DNA of 62,070 nucleotides from a virus: IMG/VR virus record IMGVR_UViG_3300017742_000005, positions 1-62,070 of that record; one strand, given 5' to 3'. The translations under genes and the position numbers were made by a program. The number at the start of each line of letters is the position of its first letter. Within the stretch, counting starts at the first letter, position 1. The notes beneath the pieces are model-generated. The model was not told the origin of the DNA and did not search any database. It saw only the letters and a list, made by a program, of their open reading frames with translations. Shown here piece after piece: positions 24,568 to 34,559 of the stretch.

Positions 24568-25764
24568 ATGGCAAAAGAATTTTCATTCGCAGATTTAAAT
24601 AAAGAAATGTCAAAACACTCCACTTATGGGGAGACATTAGACAAATCAACTATTTCAGAAATAGATCATTATATACCAACCGGTAATTGGCACCTTAACG
24701 CATGTTTAACCGGTTCTTTATTTGGTGGTTATCCTAATAATAGAGCAGTTGCATTAGCCGGCCCTTCTGGTACAGGTAAAACTTATCTTATCTTAAATGC
24801 AATTAAACAAGCACAGGCACAAGGTTATAGTATCGTATTTTATGATTCTGAAAATGCTGTAGATAAAACTCTAGTAGAGAAATTCGGTATTGATCCAACA
24901 AAATTCCGTTATGAGCCATGTAATACGGTTCAAGAATTTAGAACTTCAGTAACTGCAATTACTGATGTATTAATTGAACAAAAGTCAAAAGGAATAGCTT
25001 TACCTAAAATTATGGTAGTGTTAGATTCTGCAGGTAACTTGGCAACTCAAAAAGAAATTGATGATGCTAAAACCGGTAGCAGTAAGGCAGATATGACAAG
25101 AGCCAAACTTCTTAAATCTACCTTCCGAATCATTATGACCCAATTCGGAATTTGTAAAATACCTTTCTTATTTACAAATCATACTTACCAAACACAAGAT
25201 TTATTCTCAAGGCAAGTAGGAGGTGGTGGTACTGGTCCTGAGTATGCTGCTTCTATTATCTTATTTTTAGGTAAAGCAAAACTTAAAGAAGGTATAGAAC
25301 AAACTGGTATCATTGTAACTGCAAAGCCTAATAAAAATAGATTTGCAAAACCGACTAATATTAAATTCCATATTTCCTTTAATAAAGGTATGAATCCTTA
25401 TATTGGATTAGAAGAGTATATTAGCTGGGATGCATGCGGTGTTGAAAGAGGGAGATTTATTAATGCAAATGCTTTTAATAAATTAACTGATCCAGGTAAA
25501 GCTGAATGTAGAGAGCATACTTACGAAAAGGATGGTAAAGAAATTACTGTTTATTTTCAACCAGCTGCAACGGCTAGAAAGATTTGTGTAAAGCATCTTA
25601 ATGATACTGTTGATCTTAATCAATTATTTACACCTGAAGTTTTAACTGAAGATGTACTCAAGGCATTAGAACCTATCGTTGCTGCTAAATTTAAATACGG
25701 CGAAGAAATTGATGTTGAGAACTTAACCGAAATGCTAGAAGCCGATGTTACCGAAAACTCTTAA
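24568..25764 (+). CDS. uvsX: RecA-like recombinase UvsX
   Basis: A 398-residue strand-exchange ATPase. The Walker A motif is GPSGTGKT (near 65), Walker B lies in KIMVVLDSAG, and FLFTNHTYQTQD plus GGGGTGPEYAASIILFLGKA match the UvsX DNA-binding loop and following strand. It is close to T4 UvsX (391). It should drive recombination-dependent replication and repair with the gp46/gp47 nuclease encoded just downstream. No uvsY or gp32 homologue is recognised in the window. Confidence 0.93.
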   Translation: MAKEFSFADLNKEMSKHSTYGETLDKSTISEIDHYIPTGNWHLNACLTGSLFGGYPNNRAVALAGPSGTGKTYLILNAIKQAQAQGYSIVFYDSENAVDKTLVEKFGIDPTKFRYEPCNTVQEFRTSVTAITDVLIEQKSKGIALPKIMVVLDSAGNLATQKEIDDAKTGSSKADMTRAKLLKSTFRIIMTQFGICKIPFLFTNHTYQTQDLFSRQVGGGGTGPEYAASIILFLGKAKLKEGIEQTGIIVTAKPNKNRFAKPTNIKFHISFNKGMNPYIGLEEYISWDACGVERGRFINANAFNKLTDPGKAECREHTYEKDGKEITVYFQPAATARKICVKHLNDTVDLNQLFTPEVLTEDVLKALEPIVAAKFKYGEEIDVENLTEMLEADVTENS

Positions 25765-26044
25765 TACTGCAAAACTTAAAGTAAAGCACGTATTAGGAAA
25801 TCATACAACATTACCAAGCTATCCAGATGCTGAAGATATCATATATGAACTAATACGAGATTATTGTGGAAAGGTTGCACAAGAAATTAAATTTACTAAT
25901 GTATCCTTAAAGAAAAAATATAGCCTAGATGATGAAAGGGCTAATGCAATAATTATGAAACTTAGAAATGATAAAATTATTAAAGTATCATTATCTAATT
26001 CTGCTTATACTACATATGAAGTCATCACAAACCCTTATGAGTAA
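25745..26044 (+). CDS. small protein of unknown function, coupled to uvsX
   Basis: A 99-residue protein starting inside the last 20 bases of uvsX. Residues 50-95 look like a winged-helix or helix-turn-helix unit (VSLKKKYSLDDERANAIIMK, then a beta hairpin SNSAYTTYEVI). No family is recognised. The position suggests an accessory to recombination or to the helicase that follows, as UvsY is in T4, but sequence does not support that identity. Confidence 0.5.
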   Translation: MLPKTLNTAKLKVKHVLGNHTTLPSYPDAEDIIYELIRDYCGKVAQEIKFTNVSLKKKYSLDDERANAIIMKLRNDKIIKVSLSNSAYTTYEVITNPYE

Positions 26045-26061
26045 ACTAAATATAGTTTTTG

Positions 26062-26076
26062 CTATATAAAAATAAA
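26062..26076 (+). promoter_or_regulatory. YATATAA-type box (class A)
   Basis: CTATATAAAAATAAA after a TTTTTG tract, 20 bases before the helicase ATG. Confidence 0.5.
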
Positions 26077-26081
26077 CAAAG

Positions 26082-27365
26082 ATGAATTCCAGTACAGATC
26101 ACGAAAAAATATTTTTTAATTACTTTCTTAAGAAACCGCATTATCTAAAAAGTACTGGTCCAGGTTTCTTTTCTAACAGTGATTTAGATCATATAGCAAA
26201 ATTATCAAAAAAGTTTTATACTGATTTTGGTGAAAGCCCTTCAAGAGAACAGATGAAGGCTCTTATTAAAGATGATCCTAATGAAATTCCTGATAGTATA
26301 GTATCAAGTGTTTATGATATTAACATTAATGAATATGACCAGGATTGGTTAAAAAGAACTGGTGAATCATGGGTTAAATGGAAGCATTTTGATAAACAAC
26401 TAGTAAGAACAATTGAATATGTAAAAACTCAAGATGTATCTCCAGAAAATGTTGAGGATGTAGTAACTCGTGCTATTGGTATGATCTCAACAGAAGGATC
26501 GCTAAACTTTGATACAGATATTGGATTAGACTTTTTTAAACCAGAAGACCATGTACAGAGAACATCAAAGAAAATAGAAACCGGTTGGTCATTTATAGAT
26601 AATGTATCAGGTGGAGGTTATGATACTAAATCTTTAATAGTTTATGCAGGTGAACAAAACATTGGTAAATCTATTTGGTTAGCAAATGATGCAGCCAACT
26701 TTGTTAGGATGGGTCATAATGTTGTTTTTATTACAGCTGAGATGTCAGCACAAAAGGTTCTTAAAAGAATTGGATCTAATTTATTAAGTATACCTATGCC
26801 ACAGTATGATGAAAAAACTGGCAATAGAGATTTTATGAAAAGGCGCCTTGAAAAAATATCCAGAGGATTACTACCACCAGGTAAACTTTTCGTAAAGGAA
26901 ATGCCAACATCACAAGGTACTGTTTTAGATATAGAAGCATACTTAAAAGATTTAGAAGAAGCACAAGATCATAAAGTAAATGTATTAGTTGTTGATTATA
27001 TTAATATTCTTGCAAATTATAGAAATCCTAATACTGAAAATACTTATATGAAAATAAAACAAATTGCTGAAGATCTCAGAGCATTGGCTGTTAAAAGAGA
27101 TATGTTAGTAATTTCAGCCACACAGATTAACCGTGGTGCATGGGATGCTACGGAAGTAAGAATGGAAAACATTGCTGAATCTGCTGGTCTTGCACATACT
27201 GCTGATGTTATGTATGCGCTGATACAGGATTCAATGATGCATGCAAATAGAGAATACTGGTTAAAGGTATTAAAAATTAGAGACGGTCAAGGTAAGGGTA
27301 CTCGATGTAGATTTAATATTGATTATGATCACATGAGACTTACTGAAACTGATGATATAAATTAA
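26082..27365 (+). CDS. 41: DnaB-type replicative helicase (gp41)
   Basis: A 427-residue RecA-fold helicase. Walker A is GEQNIGKSIW (near 190), Walker B is VLVVDYINILANY (near 305), and ISATQINRGAWDA supplies the sensor Gln/Arg. The N-terminal 160 residues are helical, as in gp41. Length and motif spacing suit T4 gp41 (475). It should unwind the fork 5'-3' and recruit primase. No primase (gp61) is recognised nearby. Confidence 0.9.
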   Translation: MNSSTDHEKIFFNYFLKKPHYLKSTGPGFFSNSDLDHIAKLSKKFYTDFGESPSREQMKALIKDDPNEIPDSIVSSVYDININEYDQDWLKRTGESWVKWKHFDKQLVRTIEYVKTQDVSPENVEDVVTRAIGMISTEGSLNFDTDIGLDFFKPEDHVQRTSKKIETGWSFIDNVSGGGYDTKSLIVYAGEQNIGKSIWLANDAANFVRMGHNVVFITAEMSAQKVLKRIGSNLLSIPMPQYDEKTGNRDFMKRRLEKISRGLLPPGKLFVKEMPTSQGTVLDIEAYLKDLEEAQDHKVNVLVVDYINILANYRNPNTENTYMKIKQIAEDLRALAVKRDMLVISATQINRGAWDATEVRMENIAESAGLAHTADVMYALIQDSMMHANREYWLKVLKIRDGQGKGTRCRFNIDYDHMRLTETDDIN

Positions 27366-27375
27366 ATAAAAAAAT

Positions 27376-27873
27376 ATGTGGGGTAAAAAGAAAAAACCAA
27401 AATTAGACGAGAATGGAAAACCTATTCCAGTTAAGTTAGCTGACAAAGATAAAATTTTTAATAATACATACGGTGATCAAGATGTAACCGAAAATAAAGT
27501 TAACTTTACAGTTGCTGCTACTTACGGTGATAGCATGGATCCAGATGATAGGATGCATTATGAATTACTAATTAAGAAAATAGATAAAATAATTAAGGGG
27601 AGTGAATACGAACATTTAAATGAAGCAACACCAGAAGGCGTTATTAAAAAATTAAATAAGGTTCAGATTAATCGTGTCTATTCTCATATTATAGAAAAGA
27701 TAGGTGACGGTTATACAAGAGTTGATTTGTTCAGTGTCATATCAGATTATTTTGATGTATTTCCTAATAAATTTTATAATTCACTTTCCAACAAATTTAA
27801 AGATGAACTTATTAAAGAATTAGATGATAAGTATAATATCCTAGAAAAAAGAAAAATCCGAAAATTATTTTAA
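27376..27873 (+). CDS. protein of unknown function in the replication block
   Basis: A 165-residue protein. The N-terminal 12 residues are basic (MWGKKKKPKLDENG); the rest is helical (LIKKIDKIIKGSEYEHLN, and VDLFSVISDYFDVFP near the C-terminus). No family is recognised. It sits between gp41 and gp47 with spacings of ten and one bases, so it is probably expressed with the replication and recombination proteins. Confidence 0.55.
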   Translation: MWGKKKKPKLDENGKPIPVKLADKDKIFNNTYGDQDVTENKVNFTVAATYGDSMDPDDRMHYELLIKKIDKIIKGSEYEHLNEATPEGVIKKLNKVQINRVYSHIIEKIGDGYTRVDLFSVISDYFDVFPNKFYNSLSNKFKDELIKELDDKYNILEKRKIRKLF

Positions 27874-27874
27874 T

Positions 27875-28960
27875 ATGGCAAGAGTTTGGATGGTGAGTGA
27901 TTCGCATTTAGGATGTAGATCAAATTCTGTATTATGGCTTAATATTATTGAAGATTACTTTTTTAACTTTTTTATTCCTTTGGTAAAAAAAGAATATAAA
28001 GAAGGTGATGTTCTTTATCATTTAGGTGATGTATTTGATAATCGACAAAGTGTCAATTTAGCAGCACAAGATTTAGCAATTAGAGTATTTGAAGAATTAG
28101 GAAAAATATTTCCAGATGTGCATATCATTGTAGGTAATCATGATATCATGAGAAAAAACTCAAATGAAATTGCATCTGTTGATTGTTTAAAATATATTCC
28201 TAATGTTACGGTACATAAAGAACCTAAGATTTTACAGTATGGAAAAACTAAATGTTTACTGATGCCTTGGAGAAGAGATCATAAACATGAAAAGGAAACA
28301 TTAGATTCAATAAAGGAAAAAATTGATTATATGTTTTGTCATACTGAAACAAGAGGTGTTCAAACTAGCCCAAGTACAAAACATTTACATGAAGGTGGTA
28401 ATGAAGTAGGCATCTTTAAAAGATTTAAAAGAGTATACTCTGGTCATATTCACTATAGGCAAGATAAGCAGAATTTTGTTTTAGTAGGTAATCCTTATCA
28501 AATGACCAGATCTGATAGAGGTAATCAAAAAGGTATATACTTATTAGATTTAGATACAGGTAAGCACCAATTCTTTATGAATAAAAGGAGTCCAGAATTT
28601 ATAAGGTATTATATTAATGATATCTTAGAGATGCGTATGGAGGATATAAAGAAAGAAATTAAGGATAATTTTGTAGATGTTTTTATACCATCAAATGTAT
28701 TAGGAAAGTATAATATTAATATGTTTATGGATTATCTTGATGGTGTTGCTAGAAAATTAGAGCCTAGAATTTATGATGAAGAAAATCCTTATGATAGAGA
28801 AGATGGTGAAATGTCTGATTTTAACGGAGAACTTAATCTAATGAATATTGCTGCTGAATATATTAATTCATTAGAATATGAAGAGGATTTAAAAGATAGG
28901 CTAAAGACGTCGGTACAAGAATTATATAAAAGAACATTATCACCTAACTATGAAGATTAA
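27875..28960 (+). CDS. 47: recombination nuclease subunit gp47 (SbcD/Mre11-like)
   Basis: A 361-residue calcineurin-like phosphoesterase with the Mre11 motifs in order: VSDSHLG, HLGDVFDNR, VGNHDI, CHTE and SGHIHYRQ. These bind the two catalytic metals. It forms a complex with gp46 that resects DNA ends for recombination-dependent replication and degrades host DNA. The gp46 gene overlaps its 3' end by 11 bases. Confidence 0.93.
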   Translation: MARVWMVSDSHLGCRSNSVLWLNIIEDYFFNFFIPLVKKEYKEGDVLYHLGDVFDNRQSVNLAAQDLAIRVFEELGKIFPDVHIIVGNHDIMRKNSNEIASVDCLKYIPNVTVHKEPKILQYGKTKCLLMPWRRDHKHEKETLDSIKEKIDYMFCHTETRGVQTSPSTKHLHEGGNEVGIFKRFKRVYSGHIHYRQDKQNFVLVGNPYQMTRSDRGNQKGIYLLDLDTGKHQFFMNKRSPEFIRYYINDILEMRMEDIKKEIKDNFVDVFIPSNVLGKYNINMFMDYLDGVARKLEPRIYDEENPYDREDGEMSDFNGELNLMNIAAEYINSLEYEEDLKDRLKTSVQELYKRTLSPNYED

Positions 28961-30620
28961 AAAGGTAGAATTTAAAAACTTTGCAAGTTACGGAAACCGA
29001 ACACAGGTAATAGAATTTGATAAAGATAAAAGTGATCTTTATTTAGTTCTTGGTGGAAATGGTGCAGGTAAGAGTACTCTTGCTAAAGTAATTACATATT
29101 TATGTTATGGTAAAGTAGAAGGTTCCACTTTAAAAGATTTACCTAACAGAGTAAACGGTGCTCTTTGGGGTAGGATAGAATTAGAATCTAAAAATAATAC
29201 CGTTGAAATAGAAAGAGGAATTAATCCAGGTATTTTTAACGTAAAAATAAATGGTTCTGAATATGATGTTGCAGGTAAAGTAAACCTTCAGGATTTTTTA
29301 GAAACTGAAATTTATGAAATACCATATCATGTATTTAAGAATGTAATTATTTTATCCGTAAATGATTTTAAGTCTTTTATAACAATGTCTCCGTATGATA
29401 AGAAAAGAATTATTGATAAGATATTTGGATTTTCTATCATTAATGAAATGGCAGAGTCTGTAAAGGAAAAGAGAAGATCTATAATTGAAGAAATTAGAAC
29501 ATATGAAGACGAGATCCGAACTCTTAATGAATCTATAGAATCCGTTATAGAAAAGATAACACAATTTGAAAAGGTAAGCAAAAGTAAAGATGCTGAAAAG
29601 ATAAAAATACTTAAAGAAAAGTTAGTAGAATTAAACGGTAATAGAAAGAAATTAAAAGACTTAACAGCATCTACAAAACTCAACCTAGAAAAATTAGATG
29701 AAGATTCTAGAAAAAAGAATAACCAAAGATCATCACTAAATAATAAAATCAATACAGTTAAGAAGGAGCTTAAGCTTTATGAAAACAATGCATGCCCTAC
29801 ATGTACAGCTCCTCTTAACTCTGATTTTCATTTAGATATAAAAAAGGAAAAGGAAGAAAAGTTAGATTCTCTATTTACTGAATGGAATCAGATAAAGGTT
29901 GATGCTGAAAAGGCTGAAGCTGATTTAACAGACTTAAGACAAAAAGGTAGAAAGATCCACGTCAAAGTTGGTCAATTAGAAACACAGATGGAAGCCATTA
30001 AAGATAAGTTAATTGAAATGGCTGATAAAGATGAATCAGAATCATCAACACATCTCAAACAATTGGTCAAGGATTTTAAAGTTCGTAAAGATGATAAAAC
30101 TACTGGTAAGCTTAAGAGCGAAGGCGAAGATTATTATTTAACCATCTTGGAAAATATAATGGGCGAAAATGGGATTAAGAATTTAGCAGTAAGATCTATA
30201 CTCCCTTCTTTTAACAATCATATTCTTTTAATGGGAAGAGAAATGGGCATACCTTTCGGTATTAGATTTAATGAAAAGTTTTATTGTTCTCTTCATCATT
30301 TAGGAACTGAGATTAGTCCTAAGACATTAAGCACGGGTGAAAAGAAAAAAGTTGATTTTGTAATTATCATGGCATTAATAAAAATGATTAAAGTTAGGTT
30401 CCCTTCTCTTAATATTTTATTCCTAGATGAAATCTTCTCTTCTATTGACTCTGATGGTGTCCACCATATAATTAATATACTTCATAATACTATTCAAGAT
30501 ATAGGCCTTAATACCTTTGTTATCAACCATACAGTTTTACCGAGTGAATATTTTGATAAAAAGATTGAAATAACAAAAGACGGTGGCTTTAGTGAATTTA
30601 ACATTGAATCTATTGGATAA
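28950..30620 (+). CDS. 46: recombination nuclease ATPase gp46 (SbcC/Rad50-like)
   Basis: A 556-residue SMC-like ATPase. Walker A is GGNGAGKST (near 36), the coiled-coil arms flank a zinc hook CPTC (near 282), the ABC signature is LSTGEKKKVDF (near 460) and Walker B is ILFLDEIFSSID (near 490). The order and length match T4 gp46 (560). It powers the gp47 nuclease. Confidence 0.93.
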   Translation: MKIKKVEFKNFASYGNRTQVIEFDKDKSDLYLVLGGNGAGKSTLAKVITYLCYGKVEGSTLKDLPNRVNGALWGRIELESKNNTVEIERGINPGIFNVKINGSEYDVAGKVNLQDFLETEIYEIPYHVFKNVIILSVNDFKSFITMSPYDKKRIIDKIFGFSIINEMAESVKEKRRSIIEEIRTYEDEIRTLNESIESVIEKITQFEKVSKSKDAEKIKILKEKLVELNGNRKKLKDLTASTKLNLEKLDEDSRKKNNQRSSLNNKINTVKKELKLYENNACPTCTAPLNSDFHLDIKKEKEEKLDSLFTEWNQIKVDAEKAEADLTDLRQKGRKIHVKVGQLETQMEAIKDKLIEMADKDESESSTHLKQLVKDFKVRKDDKTTGKLKSEGEDYYLTILENIMGENGIKNLAVRSILPSFNNHILLMGREMGIPFGIRFNEKFYCSLHHLGTEISPKTLSTGEKKKVDFVIIMALIKMIKVRFPSLNILFLDEIFSSIDSDGVHHIINILHNTIQDIGLNTFVINHTVLPSEYFDKKIEITKDGGFSEFNIESIG

Positions 30621-30645
30621 ATAGAATATAAACAAAGTCTAATAA

Positions 30646-31602
30646 ATGTCAGCATATAATCAAGAATTTAATAAAGATAATACTATCCTCAGATACTTAG
30701 TAGTAGGTATGCTTGCTGAGTTAAGTAAAAAGGTTTATTATTATAACCAGGTAGATGAGGATACTCTAAAGAAAATTGAAGTACCTTTCTTTTATTCAGT
30801 TTCCGGAAACGAAAGATTTCTTTTAGATAATTTTATGTTTGATGCTGAAAAGGCAGGTAAAGCTATTGGTGATTATGAAGTAGTTCCTAGAGGTATTATT
30901 CAAATGAATTCAATGTCTATTAATGCAGATGAACAAACTAATAAATTTACAAGAGCAGAATTTGTTAGAGAATGGGAAGGTGTATTAAAAACCTTTTCTT
31001 TAATGACAAATTTTTTACCTGTAACTATAGGATTCGGCGTTACTGTAATATGTTCTAATAATTTAGAAATGTTAAAGGTTACCGATTCTATTATGAGTAA
31101 GTTATATAAAGGTACCTTATTTAATGTTGATTTAGGAATGTTTAGGGTTAACGCATCAATGTCAGTTCCTGAAGATTTTTCACAAGAAAGATTATTTGAA
31201 TGGGGATTAAATGATAAAAAAGAATTCCAGGTTACTTTTGATATGGAATTAAAATCATTTATGCCAGTGTTTGAGAGTGGTATATTATTAGCTGAAATTG
31301 ATTATATCACCAGAGAAGCTATAAAATCTAATCCAAATGCTAATGGTATCGGTCAATTAAGATCTGATAGTAACGGTAATTTAGGAATCTATTTTGGTGG
31401 TGTATTTCAGGAATTTAAATTTACTGATGATAATTTAAGAGTTGCTCCAAATACAACGGTTATGAGTAATGAATCATATAACAATACATCAAGTAAAGAA
31501 GTAGGTGGTCCTTATGATGAAAGAAGTATTGATACATCACAAAAAACAAAGGAAAGTGAACCAAGTAGGGTTTACAGAAATGCTAATGATGACGAGGGAT
31601 AA
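30646..31602 (+). CDS. putative tail sheath stabiliser / terminator (gp15-like)
   Basis: A 318-residue protein. ILRYLVVGMLAELSKKVYY opens it, KIEVPFFYSVSGNERFL and VPRGIIQMNSM follow, and VTIGFGVTVICSNNLEMLKV and EFQVTFDMELKSFMPV lie later. That alternation matches the gp15-type tail-completion proteins of marine T4-like phages in outline. The last 70 residues are hydrophilic and low in complexity. The call rests on block pattern only; a generic virion protein is the alternative. It marks the switch from replication to structural genes. Confidence 0.45.
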   Translation: MSAYNQEFNKDNTILRYLVVGMLAELSKKVYYYNQVDEDTLKKIEVPFFYSVSGNERFLLDNFMFDAEKAGKAIGDYEVVPRGIIQMNSMSINADEQTNKFTRAEFVREWEGVLKTFSLMTNFLPVTIGFGVTVICSNNLEMLKVTDSIMSKLYKGTLFNVDLGMFRVNASMSVPEDFSQERLFEWGLNDKKEFQVTFDMELKSFMPVFESGILLAEIDYITREAIKSNPNANGIGQLRSDSNGNLGIYFGGVFQEFKFTDDNLRVAPNTTVMSNESYNNTSSKEVGGPYDERSIDTSQKTKESEPSRVYRNANDDEG

Positions 31603-31619
31603 TTAACTCTAAGATCTTA

Positions 31620-31634
31620 GAATATATAAAACAA
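31620..31634 (+). promoter_or_regulatory. GAATATATA-type box (class B)
   Basis: GAATATATAAAACAA follows CTTA, 30 bases before the next ATG. Confidence 0.45.
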
Positions 31635-31649
31635 ATCAAATTCTATAAT

Positions 31650-33626
31650 ATGGAAAAAGTTATTAAAGAAGGACAAACTCAGGTTTACTCAGGTGGTTCA
31701 ATAGACCGTCAATATGGTGTTAACACTGATGCTCCTTACCTTAATATGCCACCTCAGCAATTAATTGATATTGTTGGTGTTTTATTTGCCCAGAGTGGAA
31801 AAACAAAACTAGATGGTAAAAACGGTAAGGTTGTTGAAAGTGGACCGATGACAGATTCACAAGTACTTGCAATTCTTGTAGGTATGGGAACTCCTCAACA
31901 ATTAGCAATGAGTGCAATTAATGCCTTCAAAGGAAATCAAACAGAAATTACAGAAAATAATAATAAACAAAAAAATCATAACGAAATGAAATTTACAATT
32001 GCTGAACTGCACGAAAATGTTATGAAGAGCATTGATGCATTAAAGGAAATGAATTCGGATAATTCCAGAGTTTCTTATTCTGCTAAAAATGCACTTGACA
32101 TTTTAGAAGAATCTTTAAAGGCATTCCCAATGAGATTCAAAAACGAAGAAACTGAAGTTATCAGTGAAGAAATAGAAAACAGTGTTAATCCTATGTTGAA
32201 ATTTAACATTGCTAAACATCTTCACAAAAGCTTAGCCTCTTCAGATTGGTTAAATCCAATCACAGAACTAAGAGCTTATATTACTGGAGCTTATAATGAT
32301 ACTAAATGGTCATTCAGAGTATCTGAAGCGATCGCTCGTACACAAACACAAAAAGGTAAAATGTATGAAGGATTAGTAAATGACCTAGAAGGTTTATTAA
32401 ATGAATCTTCTGATTCTATTAAATCTAAGTTTTCTGCAATTGCTGCAAAGAACCCATGGTCAATGGATTGTAAAGCTATTCTTAATGAAATGAAAGCAGA
32501 AGATAATAAAGCTGTATCAAACAGTGGTGGTAATATTTCTACTATTCTTTCACCAGTTTTAGAATCTGAAAAAGGATTAACATTCCACTTACATGGAAAG
32601 AATTATAATTTTGATGGAAAAACAATTACTGAAGCCGATGTTAAAGATGCTAGATTCTTTGATGTATTAGAAGGATTAGGAATGTTTAAGAATATGAATA
32701 ATACTTTAGTTACTTTTGGTGAAGGTAATGATAGAACTTTAGAATTTAATTTAACTGAAGGTACTATTAAGTTAGGAAAGACTGATTTATCAAATGCTAG
32801 TATAATTGAATTAAAAGAATCTTTAATGGCTCTTAACTTTTTCGGTTATAGAAATCAATGGAAAATAGATAAAGTATGTAAATTCTTTGAATCTGTTGAT
32901 CTTCTTGCTGAAATGGATAATTTTACAAATATTACTTCAACCGAATTTGATAATTTATTTTTAACTATGATAGGTGTAAATGAAGGAATTTATGTAAATA
33001 AAGTTAATTCTGCAATGCACTTAAATGAAATGGTATTTGTACCTTCTGCAACTGAAGCTGTTAAATTAGTAAAAGAATTTATTAATTATGATGCTTCTCC
33101 AATTCTTTCAGAAAGATTAATTGCTGAAAATGATGAAGCTGCTAAAGTTGAAAAAGAAAGATCTGATATCTCTGATAAAATATCATTCCTAGAAGAAAAG
33201 AAAGCTAAAGTTAAAGAAGCTATTAATAAGCTTGGTGAAACTGAAGAACTTACTGAAGCTATGAATTTATTAGAAGAAGAAATTTCTAAGTTTGAAAAAT
33301 CTTTACAAGAAACATATGACAGAGTTGTATTAGGTGGTAATAAAGGCGATAAGTCTAAAACTCATGACGGCGAAGATTATGAAGATGAAGATGAAAAGAA
33401 AGAAGAAGCAGTAACAGAAAAAAAAAGTCGTAACGATTATTTAAACGACGGATTTGTTGAAGCTGAAATTAATAAGAACGGAAATGGTCTTAGAAAAGGT
33501 CAAGAAGTTATGGTAAGTGCTGAAGATTATACTTCTTTAGGCGATGATGATTCTTTAGAATGTATTGATCCAAAAAATGGAAAAACTACAATCTGTCCTA
33601 AAGGTCAACTTAACGTTAAGATTTAA
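31650..33626 (+). CDS. large virion-associated protein of unknown function
   Basis: A 658-residue protein with no recognised enzyme motif. Residues 1-110 are Gly/Gln/Pro containing; about 115-300 are helical; 500-560 form a charged coiled coil (VEKERSDISDKISFLEEKKA); an acidic Glu/Asp/Lys linker (EDYEDEDEKKEE) precedes a small C-terminal domain (SRNDYLNDGFVEAEIN). It has a class B box and a strong terminator, so it is a single-gene late unit. Position among head genes suggests a head or core component. Confidence 0.6.
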   Translation: MEKVIKEGQTQVYSGGSIDRQYGVNTDAPYLNMPPQQLIDIVGVLFAQSGKTKLDGKNGKVVESGPMTDSQVLAILVGMGTPQQLAMSAINAFKGNQTEITENNNKQKNHNEMKFTIAELHENVMKSIDALKEMNSDNSRVSYSAKNALDILEESLKAFPMRFKNEETEVISEEIENSVNPMLKFNIAKHLHKSLASSDWLNPITELRAYITGAYNDTKWSFRVSEAIARTQTQKGKMYEGLVNDLEGLLNESSDSIKSKFSAIAAKNPWSMDCKAILNEMKAEDNKAVSNSGGNISTILSPVLESEKGLTFHLHGKNYNFDGKTITEADVKDARFFDVLEGLGMFKNMNNTLVTFGEGNDRTLEFNLTEGTIKLGKTDLSNASIIELKESLMALNFFGYRNQWKIDKVCKFFESVDLLAEMDNFTNITSTEFDNLFLTMIGVNEGIYVNKVNSAMHLNEMVFVPSATEAVKLVKEFINYDASPILSERLIAENDEAAKVEKERSDISDKISFLEEKKAKVKEAINKLGETEELTEAMNLLEEEISKFEKSLQETYDRVVLGGNKGDKSKTHDGEDYEDEDEKKEEAVTEKKSRNDYLNDGFVEAEINKNGNGLRKGQEVMVSAEDYTSLGDDDSLECIDPKNGKTTICPKGQLNVKI

Positions 33627-33643
33627 GAAACCTCCCATATTAT

Positions 33644-33680
33644 AAAAGCCGGTAGTAATAATAAACTATCGGCTTTTTTT
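33644..33680 (+). terminator. intrinsic terminator
   Basis: AAAAGCCGGTAG pairs with CTATCGGCTTTT across a ten-base AT-rich loop, followed by T residues. It ends the 658-residue virion gene. Confidence 0.85.
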
Positions 33681-33695
33681 GTATATAATAATAAA
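33681..33695 (+). promoter_or_regulatory. YATATAA-type box (class A)
   Basis: GTATATAATAATAAA lies 30 bases before the gp55-like gene, right after the terminator. Confidence 0.45.
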
Positions 33696-33710
33696 TAAAA
33701 CATTTATGAA

Positions 33711-34076
33711 ATGGCAAGAAAAAGAAATTACTTAAATAATAGAGATCTCCTGGAACAAATAATTTTATCTAAAGAACAGGATGAACTTACACCAAAGGCA
33801 TTAGAATTTCTAATGTTATTAGCAGATAAATGTTCTAGAAAATTATCATATGCAAATCCTGATGATAGACAAGATTGTATAGCATCTGCTTACATGGATT
33901 TATTTAAATATTGGAGAAATTTTAATCCTGAGAAAAGTACTAATGCATTTGCTTATTTTACTGAAATAGCAAAAAGAGGATTTGCTAAAGGTTGGAATAA
34001 ACTTCATCCTAGAAAATATGCCGGTACTGTTTCAATTAACGGTAGCGCTGATAGCGACGGTATTTATACAATATAA
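33711..34076 (+). CDS. 55: late transcription sigma factor (gp55-like)
   Basis: A 121-residue protein. The N-terminus NYLNNRDLLEQIILSKEQDE closely follows the start of T4 gp55, and DDRQDCIASAYMDLFKYWRN then NPEKSTNAFAYFTEIAKRGF matches the sigma region-2 core of gp55. It is shorter than T4 gp55 (185), lacking much of the C-terminal clamp-binding tail. It should direct RNA polymerase to late promoters, most likely the class B boxes. It is preceded by a class A box, fitting expression before the late genes. Confidence 0.8.
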   Translation: MARKRNYLNNRDLLEQIILSKEQDELTPKALEFLMLLADKCSRKLSYANPDDRQDCIASAYMDLFKYWRNFNPEKSTNAFAYFTEIAKRGFAKGWNKLHPRKYAGTVSINGSADSDGIYTI

Positions 34077-34082
34077 TATTAA

Positions 34083-34559
34083 ATGGGCATTAAAAAAGTA
34101 AAACCTACTTCTAAGTCTGGATTTAAGCAAGGGTATTATAATCCTACTAATCCACGAAAGTATATTGGGGAGCATCCAATTATATACAGAAGTAGTTGGG
34201 AAAGAAAGTTTTGCCACTGGTGTGATCATAATGAAGAAGTAATAAAATGGGCATCTGAACCTTTCTCTGTAAAATACTTTAATATGTTAGATAAAAAGTT
34301 TCATAATTATTATCCGGATTTTTATATGAAAATGGATAAAGGTGGTATAATGGAAGAATTTGTAGTAGAGATAAAACCTAAAGCACAATTACAAAAACCT
34401 AAAGCACCAAAAAGAAAAACAGCAAAGGCTTTAAAAAACTTTCAACATGGATACGAAACTTATGTAAGAAACCTTTGTAAAACTGAAGCATTAAATAAAA
34501 TGGCAAAGTTAAGAAATTTTAAAGTAATGCTATTAACAGAAGACTCAAAATTATTCTAA
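34083..34559 (+). CDS. 4: head completion protein gp4-like
   Basis: A 158-residue protein. YRSSWERKFCHWCDHNEEV, then WASEPFSVKY, YYPDFYMKMD and FVVEIKPKAQLQKP are the conserved blocks of T4 gp4, a restriction-nuclease-like fold in which PDF and E-x-K are the catalytic positions. T4 gp4 completes heads before tail joining. It starts six bases after the gp55 stop and shares one base with the next gene. Confidence 0.75.
   Translation: MGIKKVKPTSKSGFKQGYYNPTNPRKYIGEHPIIYRSSWERKFCHWCDHNEEVIKWASEPFSVKYFNMLDKKFHNYYPDFYMKMDKGGIMEEFVVEIKPKAQLQKPKAPKRKTAKALKNFQHGYETYVRNLCKTEALNKMAKLRNFKVMLLTEDSKLF

Noticed and set aside
29327-29752. A 141-residue minus-strand frame inside gp46
   Set aside because: It lies antisense to the coiled-coil part of gp46 and is a codon-bias shadow, hydrophobic and Ser-rich with no start context.
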